DNA of 64,000 nt from Monarcha castaneiventris obscurior (GCA_026261815.1 JAMPIT010000258.1:12701501-12765500), one strand, 5' to 3'. Numbered from the stretch's first letter, positions 25,553 through 38,800 are shown. The notes: a model not told the origin generated them from the letters alone. Numbers and translations: made by a program.

Positions 25553-28500
25553 TTTTGGTTACAAGCTGTGATCTAACACCGGGTATTCAACCAGGATAAA
25601 CTGTTAACTGTTCATGGATATACAACTGAAAAATCTGACTTACTCTAGGGGCAGATTTTCTGAGAGCACAAGAAGGTGATGTACTTGTACTTTGCTTCCC
25701 ACTTTCCTCCACCTCCTGGCATTGCAGCTGTGCTGTAAAATGCTTCTGCATATCACAAAATAATTTTTTCATTTTTCTTAGAACCCTCTCAAAGTCCTTG
25801 TCCTAAAATGTTGTTCCAATGCCATTGTAGTGCTATAAAACTGTAAGTACATGAGCGATGTTAGGCATTATGAGATAATAATAGAGATGTTGGTACCTGT
25901 TCTTAGGACACAGCAGCTTGAGTTCATAGTGCTCACAGACATCAGCACCTCCCAGGAGATCCAGATATGCCCTTGCATCTAAATCATATAAACTCAGGCC
26001 CACCTAATCTATTTAGGATAATTCTAATCTTAAATTTAGTGAAACTGTTGTATCTCTGGTTCTTATAGTTTGCTTTGCATATAGCCCTGAACCTCCAAGA
26101 AAAACTTCAGAGACCAGTGATTGCTGTTCCTTGTAGGTCAAAAACCACCCAAGAGTCTTCATCTCCAAGTACAAGTGTTAAAGAGAAATTTGTTCTAAAC
26201 ACTAGAAGATTACTGAATAACACTGAACACAAGAAGAAAAAGAACAAAAGAAACAGTGCAACATTTACAGTTTACTGAAGTTAAAGATGTTCTCTGGAAC
26301 AAAAGTAATCCCTCAAAGTAGCAGGTTAACCTCAGTGGCCTTAAAATAGCCAGATTACGTCATAATAAATCTGGTATCACCATTCTTTCCAAGGTGCAGC
26401 CTTCAGAAAATTTGCTTGTAAACCTGACCTTTGCCCTAGTTCAGTACCCTTGAGAGTTCCTGACTTCCTTTATTCTTACACTGAATAACACTGGGCTACT
26501 GGGACTCATTAATTTGTGCTCTAATAAAGAATAGCTCAATTGAATCAGCCATAAGTTAAATACATGGCACTTTACTCTTTTTGTGAGATTATCATCTATG
26601 GAGAACACCACATCTCAGCTCTGTGTCTTGCCTCGAAAATAACCCCTGCATTTTAGTACTCAGGCACAAGCACAGACAGAACTCATTCTTCCCTCTACCT
26701 CAGACAGAGAAAGTATGTTGCTTGCTCCTATCCATGTAATTATGCCAGCACAGAGTAGAGCACACATTTTTTTGAATTTAAAGTAAAGAACTTTAAAATG
26801 TGATTCTTAAATCACAGTATGGAGGCTAATTATTGGTATATATTGAAAACACCTTGTTTTATGAATAGAAACTCAATTGCATGGCATGTGACAATTAGGA
26901 TTCATGGCCCACCAAGTAAAATACAGACTAAATCATCCTTTAATGCAGGAGTTAGCCAGAGAAAACACCACTGGTTACAGAGAGGATGTCATAAATGTAT
27001 AAGAAATGAAGTATGCAATCTCAGAATATGGAAAATGAGTATAAGAGAAAACCACAAGCAATTTTTCATATTTCAAGAAGCCAGGTATTCCTTTTGATGA
27101 ATTATAAGGTACTGAAAAGATTGACATTAGATTCCTTGCATAATTTCTGTGCTTATTAATGTAAAACTTCATTTATACTTGAAAAATATGGATTTTCTAA
27201 GTTCTAGTAATAAAAAAGTAAGACTAACTTTAAATTTTTTTTTCATTATACTAAGGGAAACAACTGAATAGTTTTTAATTATTACTAAAAACTAAGTGCT
27301 ACTATTTTTTCATTCACGTAATATATGTTTTTACTTCAAACAAAAGAAAACAATTTTTTCCTCTTATATTCAAAGATACATTCCACTGTATACAATGGAT
27401 ACATTCCACTGTTTTTCCGAGAATTAACTACCCTAAATCAAGCAGTTAACAACAGTAGAGACTGAGTATATTTCCTGTGGGGAGTTACGTCCTCATTCTT
27501 GGCAGAACTTTTGCACAAAAAAAAGGTTTGAGGGTTTTGTTTTAAAAGAACCTATGTCATGAATCTCTACAGATCCTTTAAGACCCTTGTTTAACAAGTA
27601 TTTTGATAATGTCAGAGTAACTGACTGTACTATTCATTCAGAGAAATCAACACTGCTGTTATTAAAGAGAGGGTTTAAGTATAGCATAGAACTACAAAAT
27701 TGGCTCAGGTTTCAGCCACTGAGAAGGAAGTGCCAAACCAGAGATGTGCTGAAGGAAACTGGAGGGCAGCTGCACTGGATGATAAGGTGCATTAAGATAG
27801 GAAGTTAGAAGTAAAGAGAAAGGTTCGGTCATGTAAATAGCTTGAGGTGAAAATTGAAAGTTAGTCTGATGAGCACCTCTGGTCACAATCAATCAGTTCT
27901 GATACTCCAAGGAACACCAGTCTGACACTCAGACGATCACAGTAAAAATCTGCCTCTTATGGAGCCAAAAGTTTTGCAATGAGGCAATTTAACAACTTGG
28001 TAGTCTTCCCTAATCTACCATTGGCTTGTACTATGACTAGTTAACCTAGTAAGACATTTCAATGAGCTAAACAATTAAGTTGGGACCTAAACTGTAATTT
28101 TAATGTGGTGAAAGGGAACTGTAATCCTATGACTGTGAAACTTCAATCTTAATAGCTCTAATATGGACATAATAGCTCTGTTCTTCAAGTTGCAGAAGCA
28201 GAAAATTGAAAGAACAGAAGTGTGTTTTCTTTGGAAAGAACTCATATTGGCATTTATAAATCTGTAATATCAGATTTAGTCTCTATCCTTAGTTTGGCAA
28301 GGCTCAACAGAGTAGATTAGCCCCAGGAAAATGAAAGGCTTAAACTATAATTAATGTATTAAAATCACCTAAAATTAGTCATTGACACACAAGCATGTTT
28401 TATAATTCGGTTTGTATATCCATACAAATTAAAGTACACATTTGTTCAGAATGTCTGCAAAAAAAGCTAGACACAGCTCATGTTCCATTTCATCCTTAAA

Positions 28501-28599
28501 AAAAGACGAACAGAATTAAGTGATGAATAATTTTATGCTGCTTTCTGTGCAGAGACAGCACGTATACTTGTAACTACTCACTTTCAGATAAGGAAAACC

Positions 28600-29040
28600 A
28601 CACTGTGTGTGCAATACTAAGAACATAGAGGCAACTAAATCCAATAAAACAGTAGTAATGGGGGACTTCAACTGTCAGCATATAAACTGGTCATATGTCA
28701 TATTGGGACAAGGTTTAGGAAGCAATTTCTTGACATTTTAAGCAATTGTTTCTTGGAACAGCTTGTTCTAGAGCCCACAAGGGGAGAGGTTATGGCCCTA
28801 AGTAACACACAGAGAGTTATTTCAAGAACCATAACTGAGCCACTAAATAATAGTGCCCAAAACACAATTACATTCAGATCCTTGTGGGAGGGACTGTGCA
28901 ATAACATGACATTAAACTCCAGAAAGGAAAAAGTATTAAGTATAGGGAAATGGAAATCACTACAGAAAACCCTGCCAAAACCAGAACCTATATGCCCCTA
29001 AAATAAAAGACAAGCTAGAAAATTGCAGCCTTGGAATCTA
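28600..29040 (+). pseudogene. remnant of an ancient CR1/L2-like LINE, endonuclease-domain region
   Basis: This is a broken fragment of a LINE ORF2, from the APE-type endonuclease that nicks target DNA. One frame reads VVMGDFN..HINW at about 28652-28690; GDFN (28661-28672) is the conserved endonuclease motif of CR1/L2-clade elements. That frame stops near 28741. Homology continues in another frame at 28741-29001, where FLEQLVLEPTRGE is followed by a segment with SNTQRVISRT and TEPLNNS, matching the usual LEQLVLEPTRGEA..(V)SRT..EPLENSDH pattern of amniote LINEs. In place of the catalytic SDH-type motif the copy reads SAQN, so the aspartate and histidine are lost. A frameshift, this loss and the missing reverse transcriptase show that it is dead. 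The second part is still open for 83 codons including the stop. Boundaries are approximate. Confidence 0.85.
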
Positions 29041-32000
29041 CAACATGGCAATGACTTACCCACCTTGCCTAAAAAGTCTCTCAAGACAAATGGTCTTAAG
29101 CAAAATTGGAAGTGGGAAGGCTTGGTAATATTAGAATGAAAGCCTTCTCTATTGCTGTGATATCAGAAATGATATTTCTTAAGTGTTGACATAACTACAT
29201 CCATTTTTAATTGTGGTGTCAGATTATTCACAGATCTCTGTTCAAAATGTGAAACCACTACTCATTGATTATTAATAATGCATCTTGACCTGCGCAGGTT
29301 TACAGAGCATACATTCCATTTATTTTTCTCATTAATAAAAAGTGGGGGTTTTGGTAGCCCCCATGACAGTTTAACTAAGTTTTTGAAGAAATTGTAAAGT
29401 TTTGTTATTTATTTCTGTGGGACCAGACTTAGAAGAGTGCACGATAGTTTTCAGAATCTAACGCAAAATATTTGTAAGGATTTTACTTCAATTCAGTTCT
29501 TGTAACCAAAGAATACTCCAAGTCAATTATTAAAGATGTTTTTATGAAGTCTAGCATTACATCTGGACATCTTTTTATCAGTGTCTCTATCTAAAAATAA
29601 AAAAATAGTGGGAGAATGATGTAAATATGATGTGTATTGGGAGTTGTGATTTGTTACTTTTTGATGAAAATAAGACTGCTTGTTTTATGATGGCTAATGC
29701 ATATCATGTGTTTCTAGTTTTCTATCTCTATCACACTTTTCAACCATTTTATGAGAAAGCCGAATGTGAGTAGAATAACAAATACAAAAAATCAACAGAA
29801 CTCTCTTTTTCTTTTTAGATTTTTTCCTAACGATTCCCACGACCCACATTTTCTGTCTTACATTTATGCTGTGTTATTCACTGGTTTCTAGTTGCTTACA
29901 TCCTTCCCTTACGAGCTTGTAGCCTGGCATCCTCATTCCACTTTCCTCCTAAAGGTTTGGTATCTAAATTCTGGTATTGATAATTTTAGCTTTTTTTTTT
30001 TTTTTTTTTCTCCTATTCTTTCTCTAACCTATGGCATTTCTAATGAATATACACTTGAATGAATGAAGTGGCTCTGCATCATAAAAGAAGCCACTGCCAA
30101 AATAATGCTTTTATGGCTTTCTTGCTAAAAATTTTCTTTTGTGATCTCTGTTGTCAGCTAAAGAAACATTTTAACCACACTGGTACCCTTAAATTCCTAC
30201 AGTAACTAACAGGTTACAGATCTTATCCACTTGATATGACAAATGATTGGTTACTTGCTAGCAACTGAGATCTCAAAAATATTTCCACCAGAATGATTCT
30301 CCTCTTCACAGCTGCTCAAACAGAAAACAAAACAAACTTATAAAACGAGATTGTGAATAAACAGCAGAAAAGTCAGCTCATTATTCTGCTAATAGTAATG
30401 AAAGTTTTTCTCCTGAATTTCATCATAATCTAGCTAAGCTGTACCATACTACTTTGGAATGTCTACAGTATGTGCTATATGAAAAGGAAGAAATATATAC
30501 CATATCAAATGGTAGAAAGAGGCAAAGAAAACCATCCATCTACGTCTCAAGGCACAGATTCCTTGACCTCTCGAACACTTCATAACTAGTGGTAGGTCAT
30601 GTTTTTCTACTGGGAATGCTGGAAAACTGCCTCAGCTCCTGTATTAATATTTCCTCCACAGGCTGAGAGGACAGCCAAACTCTGGACAAGAAAAGATTGC
30701 ATCAAGTAAGAAGGTTTAATCCTAAATTGAGGTCTCTTTGAGGAACGTATTTTCAAACTAATTATTTTTTCCTGGGTCAGAAAAAGTAGAAGACCTCCTG
30801 CTGTCTGGACATGAAAAAGTACTATAGATATGACTCAGTGCAAACAAAAATATATCCTACATATACACATAAAGTCAAAAATATGATTTTCACATTCATA
30901 AATACTGAATTAATGACACATCAGATTACCTGTACGTCATATATTTACAGCTATAAAACACCCTGAAATTGGCCTATTATTCACTTTTATTTGCTACATT
31001 TTCTTTAAATTACATACAAGGAAATTGGTTGCAATTTTAGTATTGCAAACCCACAGCGTTTGACTGCACACATATTTTTTTCCATATTGCAGTCAGCACA
31101 TACATCATTTAATAAATCAAGTGTACCTATTAGGCTAAAGGTTTAAACATTTGTTTCATGAAGGATCATTAAATATGCAGATCTGGTTTGCATGTGCAGA
31201 CTTAGGACACATAAAATTAACTAATGTATGTTAAAAAAAAGGGTAATGCAAATGCACAGAGTACCTTATATAAATAAAAAACTAATATTCTAGGCAAGGA
31301 AAATCATACAAGGATGTGCTCTGATAAAGCAATGAGCATGCAGGCAACCACAGAAGACCTTTGAAGAACTCAGCTGAATTTTTTACATGTAGACTACATA
31401 GATAACATTTTTCAGGATCATAACTTCAGGTACACAAGAACTGAACCTACTGAAGCTAACTGAAGTCCCTTTCTTCTACCTACCTCTGCAGAGGTATGGT
31501 AAATATTAAAGGCTAAATGAATGACTCCTTCAATTCAGTAGCAGTTCTCTTGCGTAAAAATGAAGCATATACTTAGCTTTGTGAAAGCTGTAACACAAGT
31601 GAGACTTATAGTGCTGCCTGCAGGTAAAGTGCCCATATTTATTAAAACAACTAAACTTCAAATATTCATGTTTTATAGATTTACTAGATGGCTTTAGGAC
31701 AACATAGCAGAGGACCAGGAGGCCCGATAGGTGAAAGATCAATGTCTATATCCTGCCACTCCTTCTATTTCCTTCCTGCCACTAGTGGAGTTCAGCCCCA
31801 TTTATTATGATTCCTATTTTTTTAGTTACATTTGAAAATATCCACTGTTGTCATAAGAGACCTTAGCAGCAGATGATGCTGAAGTTGGAACAAGTTTGGC
31901 AGGCTGTCTCTTGCCTACACCCATTGGAATATACCATCTTACTAGGTCTGGACTGTAGTCTAGGATTCCCATAGTCTGCTGTAATAAGTTCAGGTGAAAC

Positions 32001-32894
32001 CTAAATAACCAAACAGGTTTCTCAGCTGTCACACCATCTGTCAGTAATGACAATACACATAAAAATGTGTGTCTTGTATTGTTAGAAATCTTTAATTTTT
32101 TGAAATTTTTGTAAATCCAAAAGTTTTACCTTTTCTGAGGAACCCTGCCTATTGTCAAAATTATATTGCATACTGGAGTTTGTTTGCTATTAATAACCTG
32201 ATTTCAGTTGCTCACCATTAGGAAGAGTACATATCTACTAGTTCTTACCAAGAGCAATCAGTGTTACCACCACTGAGAGATTAGGAACTGTTGGATTAAA
32301 GTTCCTGAACCTTAAACTATTTGTATTACAATTCTATTCTCAACATCTGAGGTGCTACTTAATAGTGATTACACTGAAAAATCAGTGTAAGACTGAGCAC
32401 CGAACTGACTGTACAGTTGTCAGAGCAATGTTGGGAGAATAAGTTAAAGCATTACTCAAACACTGCACTGAAGACAGTCATATAAATCTTCCTAAAAATA
32501 CAGCAGTATTGTTTTCAGAGCAAGTCTGGACAGTGTGCAGTAATAAAATATGAAAATACCCACTGAACAGTAGACAATATGGAAAAATAATGTGCTTTCC
32601 CTAAGCATTTATCCAATAGACTGATGAAAGAGAGGCCTGTGGAAATAAACCAGTGTGTGACAGGGTAATTAAAGACTGTATCATAGTACAAACATACTGG
32701 GGACATAAATAAGGGTTAAGCAGCTGGCCTTAATTCTGCTGCATAATCATTTAGGAATGAGATTTTGAACTCAACATGTTCTTAACATATTGAAATGTAT
32801 ATTCTAAAATGCTGCAAACACATTGCAGACTATATACATCTGTAATGACTAATAACACACAAAATTTTTAAAGCATAACGCAGATCTCTTTCTA
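29041..32894. other. non-coding stretch with a poly-T run
   Basis: No gene or mobile element is recognised. A 19-base T run lies at 29991-30009. The rest is AT-rich unique-looking sequence. Frames at 31530-31742, 31826-32053 and 32515-32706 on the minus strand show no protein pattern. The first bases after 29041 may still belong to the LINE remnant. Confidence 0.6.
29991..30009 (+). repeat. poly-T tract
   Basis: Nineteen consecutive T bases are visible, followed by a C/T-rich stretch to about 30027. No adjacent retroposon is recognised. Confidence 0.95.
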
Positions 32895-33410
32895 TGTCAA
32901 AGCAAGATCAATTCTAGCCATGTCAGTCCTAGCAGGTATTTGTCTAACAGTTTCTTAAAGGCTTTCAGTGACGGGCATTCCTCCCCAGGCAATCTATTCT
33001 AACATTTCCCTCACTATCCTCACTGTTCAAAAATTCTTCCTAATATATAACTTGAATCATCTTTCATGCAATTTAAACTCCTTATTTCTTTTTCTATCCA
33101 TCACAAACATGGACAACAGCTTTTTCCCTGCCTCTTTGCAGCAGATTTCTACGTATCTGGAGACTGTTATCTTGTCACACTCAGTCTTTTCCTCCTTAGG
33201 TTGAGCAATCCAGTTCGTTAACTGTGCTCTCTAAGGTCATGTTTTATAAATATCTGAAACTTCTTGTTATAATCCTCTGACAAGCTATAATTGGTCCCCA
33301 TTTTTATGAAGTATGGTACATAAAGCTGAATTTAATATTCTAGCTACAGACCACAAGCTGAAGAGTACTGCTCTAGCCAAGAAGAACAAAGGGTTACTTC
33401 ACATGAAGCA
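32895..33410 (-). repeat. old CR1 LINE fragment, antisense
   Basis: The plus strand reads as the complement of a CR1-type LINE near its 3' end, of the older family common in turtles and crocodilians. Blocks in plus-strand order are TTTGTCTAACAGTTTCTTAA (32939-32958), GGCAATCTATTCTAACATTT (32988-33007), ATTCTTCCTAATATATAACT (33032-33051), CTGGAGACTGTTATCTTGTC (33157-33176), CTCAGTCTTTTCCTCC (33180-33195), AAGGTCATGTTTTATAAATA (33233-33252) and GAAGTATGGTACATAAAGCT (33308-33327), all in the order expected of antisense CR1. The final CR1 tail (AGGTCCCTTCC-type) is not seen at the 32895 end, so that end is decayed or lost. The plus frame at 32968-33204 is an accident of this repeat. Confidence 0.88.
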
Positions 33411-34514
33411 TTTAAATAAAGTATGTCCATAAGAAGTTAACTACCATACACTAATTTTTAATCTGGCAGATAGGTTTGGGGAGGTTAAGTCTCAAATTAA
33501 AGGTTTTTTTTTCCCTGAATCTGTGTTTGCTTAATTGCCATATTACATAGTTATAGAGTGAAACACATCACCAGTGATATATTATTCACTTTAGCCACTT
33601 CCTTTAGGTTGTTCAAGAATGGCAGCTACAGTGAATAGACTTACAGTTGTGCTAAAAAGCTTTTGGCTCTTGAGCCATGTTAGCTGTCATCTCAAGTGAA
33701 TCCTTTCAATCAACATAATAAAATATGTTAGCAAAATCCTGTATGATTAATTCATTGTAATCTATCAAACCTGAAGGAACTATTAGGATGGAAAAGTAAT
33801 GGATTCTTTTTATTATTGTTACCAGAGTCACAGCTGTTTAAAGAAGAATGAAGAAACAACAGGGCAAGTTGCATGCTGCACTACGTGAATGAACACTGTT
33901 AGAAGATTTTTCTTCTCCAGGGTTGACTGCAGGTTGACTCAGGTAAGAAGGAATCTGTCTTTAGGAAAATAGAGGTAGTACCTATTTGTAAAAGTAAATC
34001 TGTGTACAGAATTCCAGGAAAATTCAGAACACATAGTTTCTGAAGCAAAGGAGCTCTATATGTGTTACAATACATTGGATAGGACCAGACCTGTGTACTG
34101 AAGAATTACATGAAGCCTTCAATAAATATTTACTTTGCTGTTTAATAAAGATTAAATAACCCTTAGAAATTGCTGGTCACATGATTGAAACAAGATTCCC
34201 ACCAAAGTAGCTAGCTCCCTTTTGCAGAAAGAGTTTCAGTAAGCTTTTGCAATATCTTTGTTTTTCCTGGATGCCTGGGACTAGTACTGGAGAGCACAGA
34301 TGCAGAGAGGCTCAGCATCACCAAATGAGAAAATATGTATCATCTTTCTTTACATTTTCCAAGTAATATTCTTGTGACATCAGAGTAGCTGCATTTCCAC
34401 ATTGTCTTTATCCTGCCTATTCTTGCTCAGACTCTGAACTGAAGCATCCCTAGGCTGGCTTTCTTTGGTGCTCCTGAGGTCAGAGTGCAGCACTTGAAAA
34501 TGATGAAAATTACT

Positions 34515-34532
34515 TGAAAATGATCATTTTCA
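34515..34532. repeat. perfect 18-bp palindrome with an extra upstream half
   Basis: TGAAAATGATCATTTTCA is a perfect palindrome. Its left half, with one more base on each side (TTGAAAATGAT), also occurs 21 bases upstream at about 34493-34503, giving three half-sites. It could be a dimeric protein-binding site or a chance event in AT-rich sequence. Confidence 0.8.
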
Positions 34533-35701
34533 GTCAGCTGTTTTGGCTGTTGCCTGTGTTGAGCTGAGGATGCCACAATTCCAATCATGCTGTTAGCTTT
34601 TTAGGCCAGAGGCTTTCCACAATTAATGCCAGCTGGTGGCTGGGTTGCATCCAATGCAGGGTATGTCTCACATCCATCATCAGCACTTACTGTGCTGTCT
34701 GGGAGTGCCAAACGTCAGGGTCTCTCCAGTCTGCATTCTGCTGGACACGGCCCCTGCCAGTGCTGCCATTCCTCAGCAGACACAAGTTATCTGGGAGAGA
34801 GAGAGCTGTGTCTTCAGCTTCATGCTCACACATCTCTGTGCCAAACTTTCTACAAGCTTCAGTAAATGTGGCTCTTACTACTCTGTCATAAAATGTTTTG
34901 CACATCCAACCTGTACAGGGGAAGAGGGACCAATAAGTCTCAGATGACAAGCTTGGATGGGAGATAATATAATTCATAGTCAATAATGACGGACTCAGCT
35001 TCACCTGTTTTCCTGCAGCACTACTGCATCTGTACTGTACTATATGTCCTTAGGAATTTTTTACACAGTTCAAGCCTATGAAACTGAGGTACCCTGATAA
35101 ATTTCCTGATAAATAATTCATCTGCTCATGTATTCTTTGCACATACCTGCAGTCAAGGGCTTTCATTCCTCCAAGAACACAATAAACTGAAAGACAACCA
35201 CTTGATATCATCTGTCATCAGCTTATTTTTAAAAAAATTAGGGACGAAGGAAGCGATAGTCTAGAGATAACATCTACTGAGCACGACATATGGTTTTACT
35301 ACTATTTTACTAGTTTTGTGTTTATTCCTCATTAAATGCACAATCTCTGAAATATGGTAAATGGATAAATTTACATTAAAATTCTGATTTATATCAGGAG
35401 TACAATTTTTCATATAAATGCCTGCTTTGTTTCTATTTGCTGAGATTTGAGTCATATCACTGAGTCGTCTTGGAGCTTATGAGCTGGATGCCTTTCAAAT
35501 GAAAAATAAACCAGAAGCAAAGTTCCAGGAGCAAACCCAATGCACTCTGGCTGCTAATAGGCATACAGTTCACTGGAACTGCCAAGAATTACTATGAAAT
35601 ATCTCCCCTTCCCAAATGTAGACATCCACACCATCTGTTTTGTTCTATAGATCTACTATGATGCTTGAGTATGTCTGATATAGATGGAATCATTAGGAAT
35701 C

Positions 35702-35737
35702 CCATTAATAGACATAAGACCATTAATAGAAATAAGA
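35702..35737 (+). repeat. 18-bp tandem duplication with one mismatch
   Basis: CCATTAATAGACATAAGA is followed at once by CCATTAATAGAAATAAGA. It looks like a slippage-type local duplication and lies about 130 bases upstream of the inverted repeat at 35864-35893. Confidence 0.9.
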
Positions 35738-35863
35738 GTTTTCTTAACTTACACTGTACAGTTTATACTTGTGTGTATGGATTTCAGAAAGGCTCCCTGT
35801 GGCAAGACTGCACAAAAGTAGGAGACTCTTCTTTTCCATATGACCTAGATGCATGGACTAGTG

Positions 35864-35893
35864 ATTAAACCACTACAAAACTAGTGGTTTAAT
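35864..35893. repeat. perfect inverted repeat, 12-bp arms, 6-base loop
   Basis: ATTAAACCACTA is followed by the loop CAAAAC and then TAGTGGTTTAAT, the exact reverse complement. The arms would form a perfect 12-bp hairpin. No larger transposon termini or target duplications are visible next to it. The pairing ends sharply at both sides. Confidence 0.93.
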
Positions 35894-38800
35894 TATTATA
35901 TATAGAGTGATTTTGAAAGAATTCATGCATGATTATGTCTCACTTAGTAACATTAAAACAAAATAACACAATGATACAATTCCAGGAAACATATTGATAA
36001 AAATGGTGCCTCTCAAATAGGTATTTACAAAAGGTGCTTAAGCAATTTATTGGAACAGAGTCTGACTTAACTTCAGTTTATGAAACATTTTCATTGGATG
36101 CACATAAACCTAAGTTCACTATTTCCTATGGTTCTTAATTTCTTCACTGACATCAGTCAGTTGTGAAAGATATTATAAACTATGAGAGAAGACATCTTGT
36201 GATTTATAATCCTGATCTCAGTTTCTAAACTGCTTGGTATCATTGCAACCTAAAATGATTCTTTACTAGTATTGGTCTTACTCTTCATTACAACACAAAA
36301 TCATAAATAATATGATAATAACAAAATAAACTGAAACATCAAGGCAGAATCAAGACATTGATGATTTTAACAATTCCTCCAAATTTCTGCTAAATGGGGT
36401 TCTTGAAAATAAATCTCTAAAGTATATAGTTTACATCAATACCCTTTAAATGGACCCCAACAATCTTTGTGGGTTCTGCCTATTGGGGTTCAGAAGCATG
36501 AAGAGCTTCTACACAAGAAATCCAGTTGAGTTAGTCACATGCTGAGACAGTTACAAGGCCAGATCCCAGATGAGGAAAACTCTACAAGACAGGAAGCCTG
36601 AAAAAATTATTCTGGATCCATTTCTGAGGAAAAGCATTTAGGAGCCATGGAATAAATCAACGGAAATCACGCTAGGAGCCAAGGTAAATGTATGCTGTTT
36701 TCCTTTCATTTGAGGTTTTCACATTCTGAAAAGTAATTAAAAAAAAAAAAAAGAAAAGGAATCATTATTGCAAGTTATCACAAATTGCAAAAAGATTTTG
36801 AGATACCAGATTAAACAATGTCTTGTCAGAGTCCTCAGAAATAAAAGGGATTGCAATTCCTTTTTAAACGGTCCTGGGAAAAGTCAGCTAGGTGACTGTT
36901 CTGTGATCTTTAGCTGAACATGCAGAAATGTTAACATCGCCCTTTCTACTTCTGCAGACCTTCAAATACAAGAGTTTTGCCCCTTTTGACCCAAAAGAAG
37001 GAAGTGGTATGCGGAGTGCCAGAAGCTCAGTAAGGGACTTTGTTGAGACCTAGTCAATTAAAGGCTTTAAATGTCAAAAACAATATTTTTAAGCCAATCT
37101 ACAAAACCAGTCAGTGAAAAGATTGGGCGAAATTACTGATGTCCAGTTGTGCAGAGTAAATAAGCTAAGGTCCTTTAAAGAACCTTTCATTCTACCTTTT
37201 TGATGTTAAAAAAAATGCAGAGAGTTTCTGCTGAAAACAAGAAACTCCGTGTGCAGAGGCACACATCATTTTAGACCATAAGTGAGATTTTTAAAAGGTT
37301 TTTAAAAGGTTAATGTTGCTGAAAAACAAACAGGGTATTTTCAGCAATATTTTCCAAGGGAGAATCTCATCTGAAAATGCTTTCATAATTACTATGTCTG
37401 TTAAAGGAATTCACAAGGATTTTTCAAGTGCTTTAAACCTTCTGTTACTCTCTTGCAGGCTTCCTTTTTCTCTCTGAGCTTTTTCTGGATAAATCCCAGC
37501 CTCACCAAGTCAGTGGCAAAACTCATCAGTATTTCACCCTTCAAAGTTTGCTGCAAGCTTTCACAAATGGCGAAGATGGGTGCTAGTGTTCAGAGAAGGA
37601 AATGTGCAAATTTCTACACACCCTGTGAGAAACAGAATCAAGTAATTAATCTTTTCCCTATTTTTGGCACATTTTGAAAGAGTTATTTTTCTTGACTTTT
37701 TCTTTAATACTCGTGCAAACTTCCAGCCATGGTATGATTTCCCTTCTTTGACAGTGAGCTGCAGAAATGACATGCAAAACATTCAGATCGGGACACCAAG
37801 TGACACTGCAAGTACTCTTACAGCTTTGACCTTCAACTCTTCTTCCACACTGACTCACACATTACATTACCCATCAGGCAGCAAAAAGCACTTTGCTGAC
37901 AAAAGCTGCTTTTCACTTACGCTCAAAGTGGTGAAAATATCCTAGGTAAAAGGACTTTTTTTTTTTCCCTTTCCTTTCCCTATGATGAATGCCAAAGAAA
38001 ATTGAACAAAAAGGGGAACAATTTCTTTGGAAGTACCTAATTTTTGACACAGCTCTATTTTCTGCCTGATTTAATGGGAGGCAGGAAAGTGGCAAATTTA
38101 AGAGCAAACATGAAAATAGTCATTACATCGGTTTGCTGACCAGTTAGTTTGGCAGTGAATGACCTAATTTGCTCCCTAAGACTCTCTCCTGTTTGATATC
38201 ACAAGAAAAGGTCTGTATGTTAAAATCTGCATCTCATTACATTATGCAGCAGGCCTCCATAATGTGATGAGATATGACATGAAGTTAAAAAAAAGTCTTT
38301 TGTGCTTTCTGCTAAGATCGTATGCTCCAATATTTTAAAAGTCTGCAAACATAGGTGCCTCAGAAGTCACAGTGCTGTCTTAGAAAGGCACAGACTGAAC
38401 CTGTCCTCCTAATTCTGGCCTTAACTAACTCTCGGGTTTAGTTTTTAAAACATTCCTTATTTAGTTCCTCGGCCAGAGAAAAGGAAAAGAAAACTCTCAT
38501 TCAGAATTAACCATTTGTATGCCAACAATGAAACATTCTTTATCCATCCCACCACTGATTCAGACTGGGCAGAGACCAACTGATCTCAGATTAATAACAG
38601 CTAAAGGCATGGCTCTCTCCATTTCACAGCCTCATTGTTCAAGGCTGGGGTCTGACACTGGATATTCTGCTCCAGACTGAGCATAACTCAATTGAAATCA
38701 ATGTTACTTAGACTTGCATGGGCAAAGCTAAGACTCACCCTGCATTTTCTCTTTTACTCAGGGGTGAAACTCCTGTTGTCCTAGAGTTGATGGGGAGTTT

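Larger units (their letters stand above)
21342..28599. other. non-coding stretch with simple repeats and small duplications
   Basis: No gene or large mobile element is recognised. Small structures are: ATCCAGTATGCAA repeated at 23173-23185 and 23198-23210; (TTGG)n at 24442-24466; AAAC/CCAAA-type simple sequence at 24629-24675; a 17-base T run at 24922-24938; a (TG)n-rich tract at 25507-25545 grading into GA-rich sequence; and GATACATTCCACTGT repeated at 27375-27389 and 27398-27412. Open frames here are short and chance-like. Confidence 0.65.

Noticed and set aside
31243..31252. Octamer-type ATGCAAAT sites (also near 1395)
   Set aside because: A few such 8-mers are expected by chance on two strands of 64 kb of AT-rich DNA; there is no clustering with other signals.
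32968..33204. Plus-strand frame of 78 codons as a small gene
   Set aside because: It lies wholly in the antisense CR1 fragment and reads the non-coding strand of that element.
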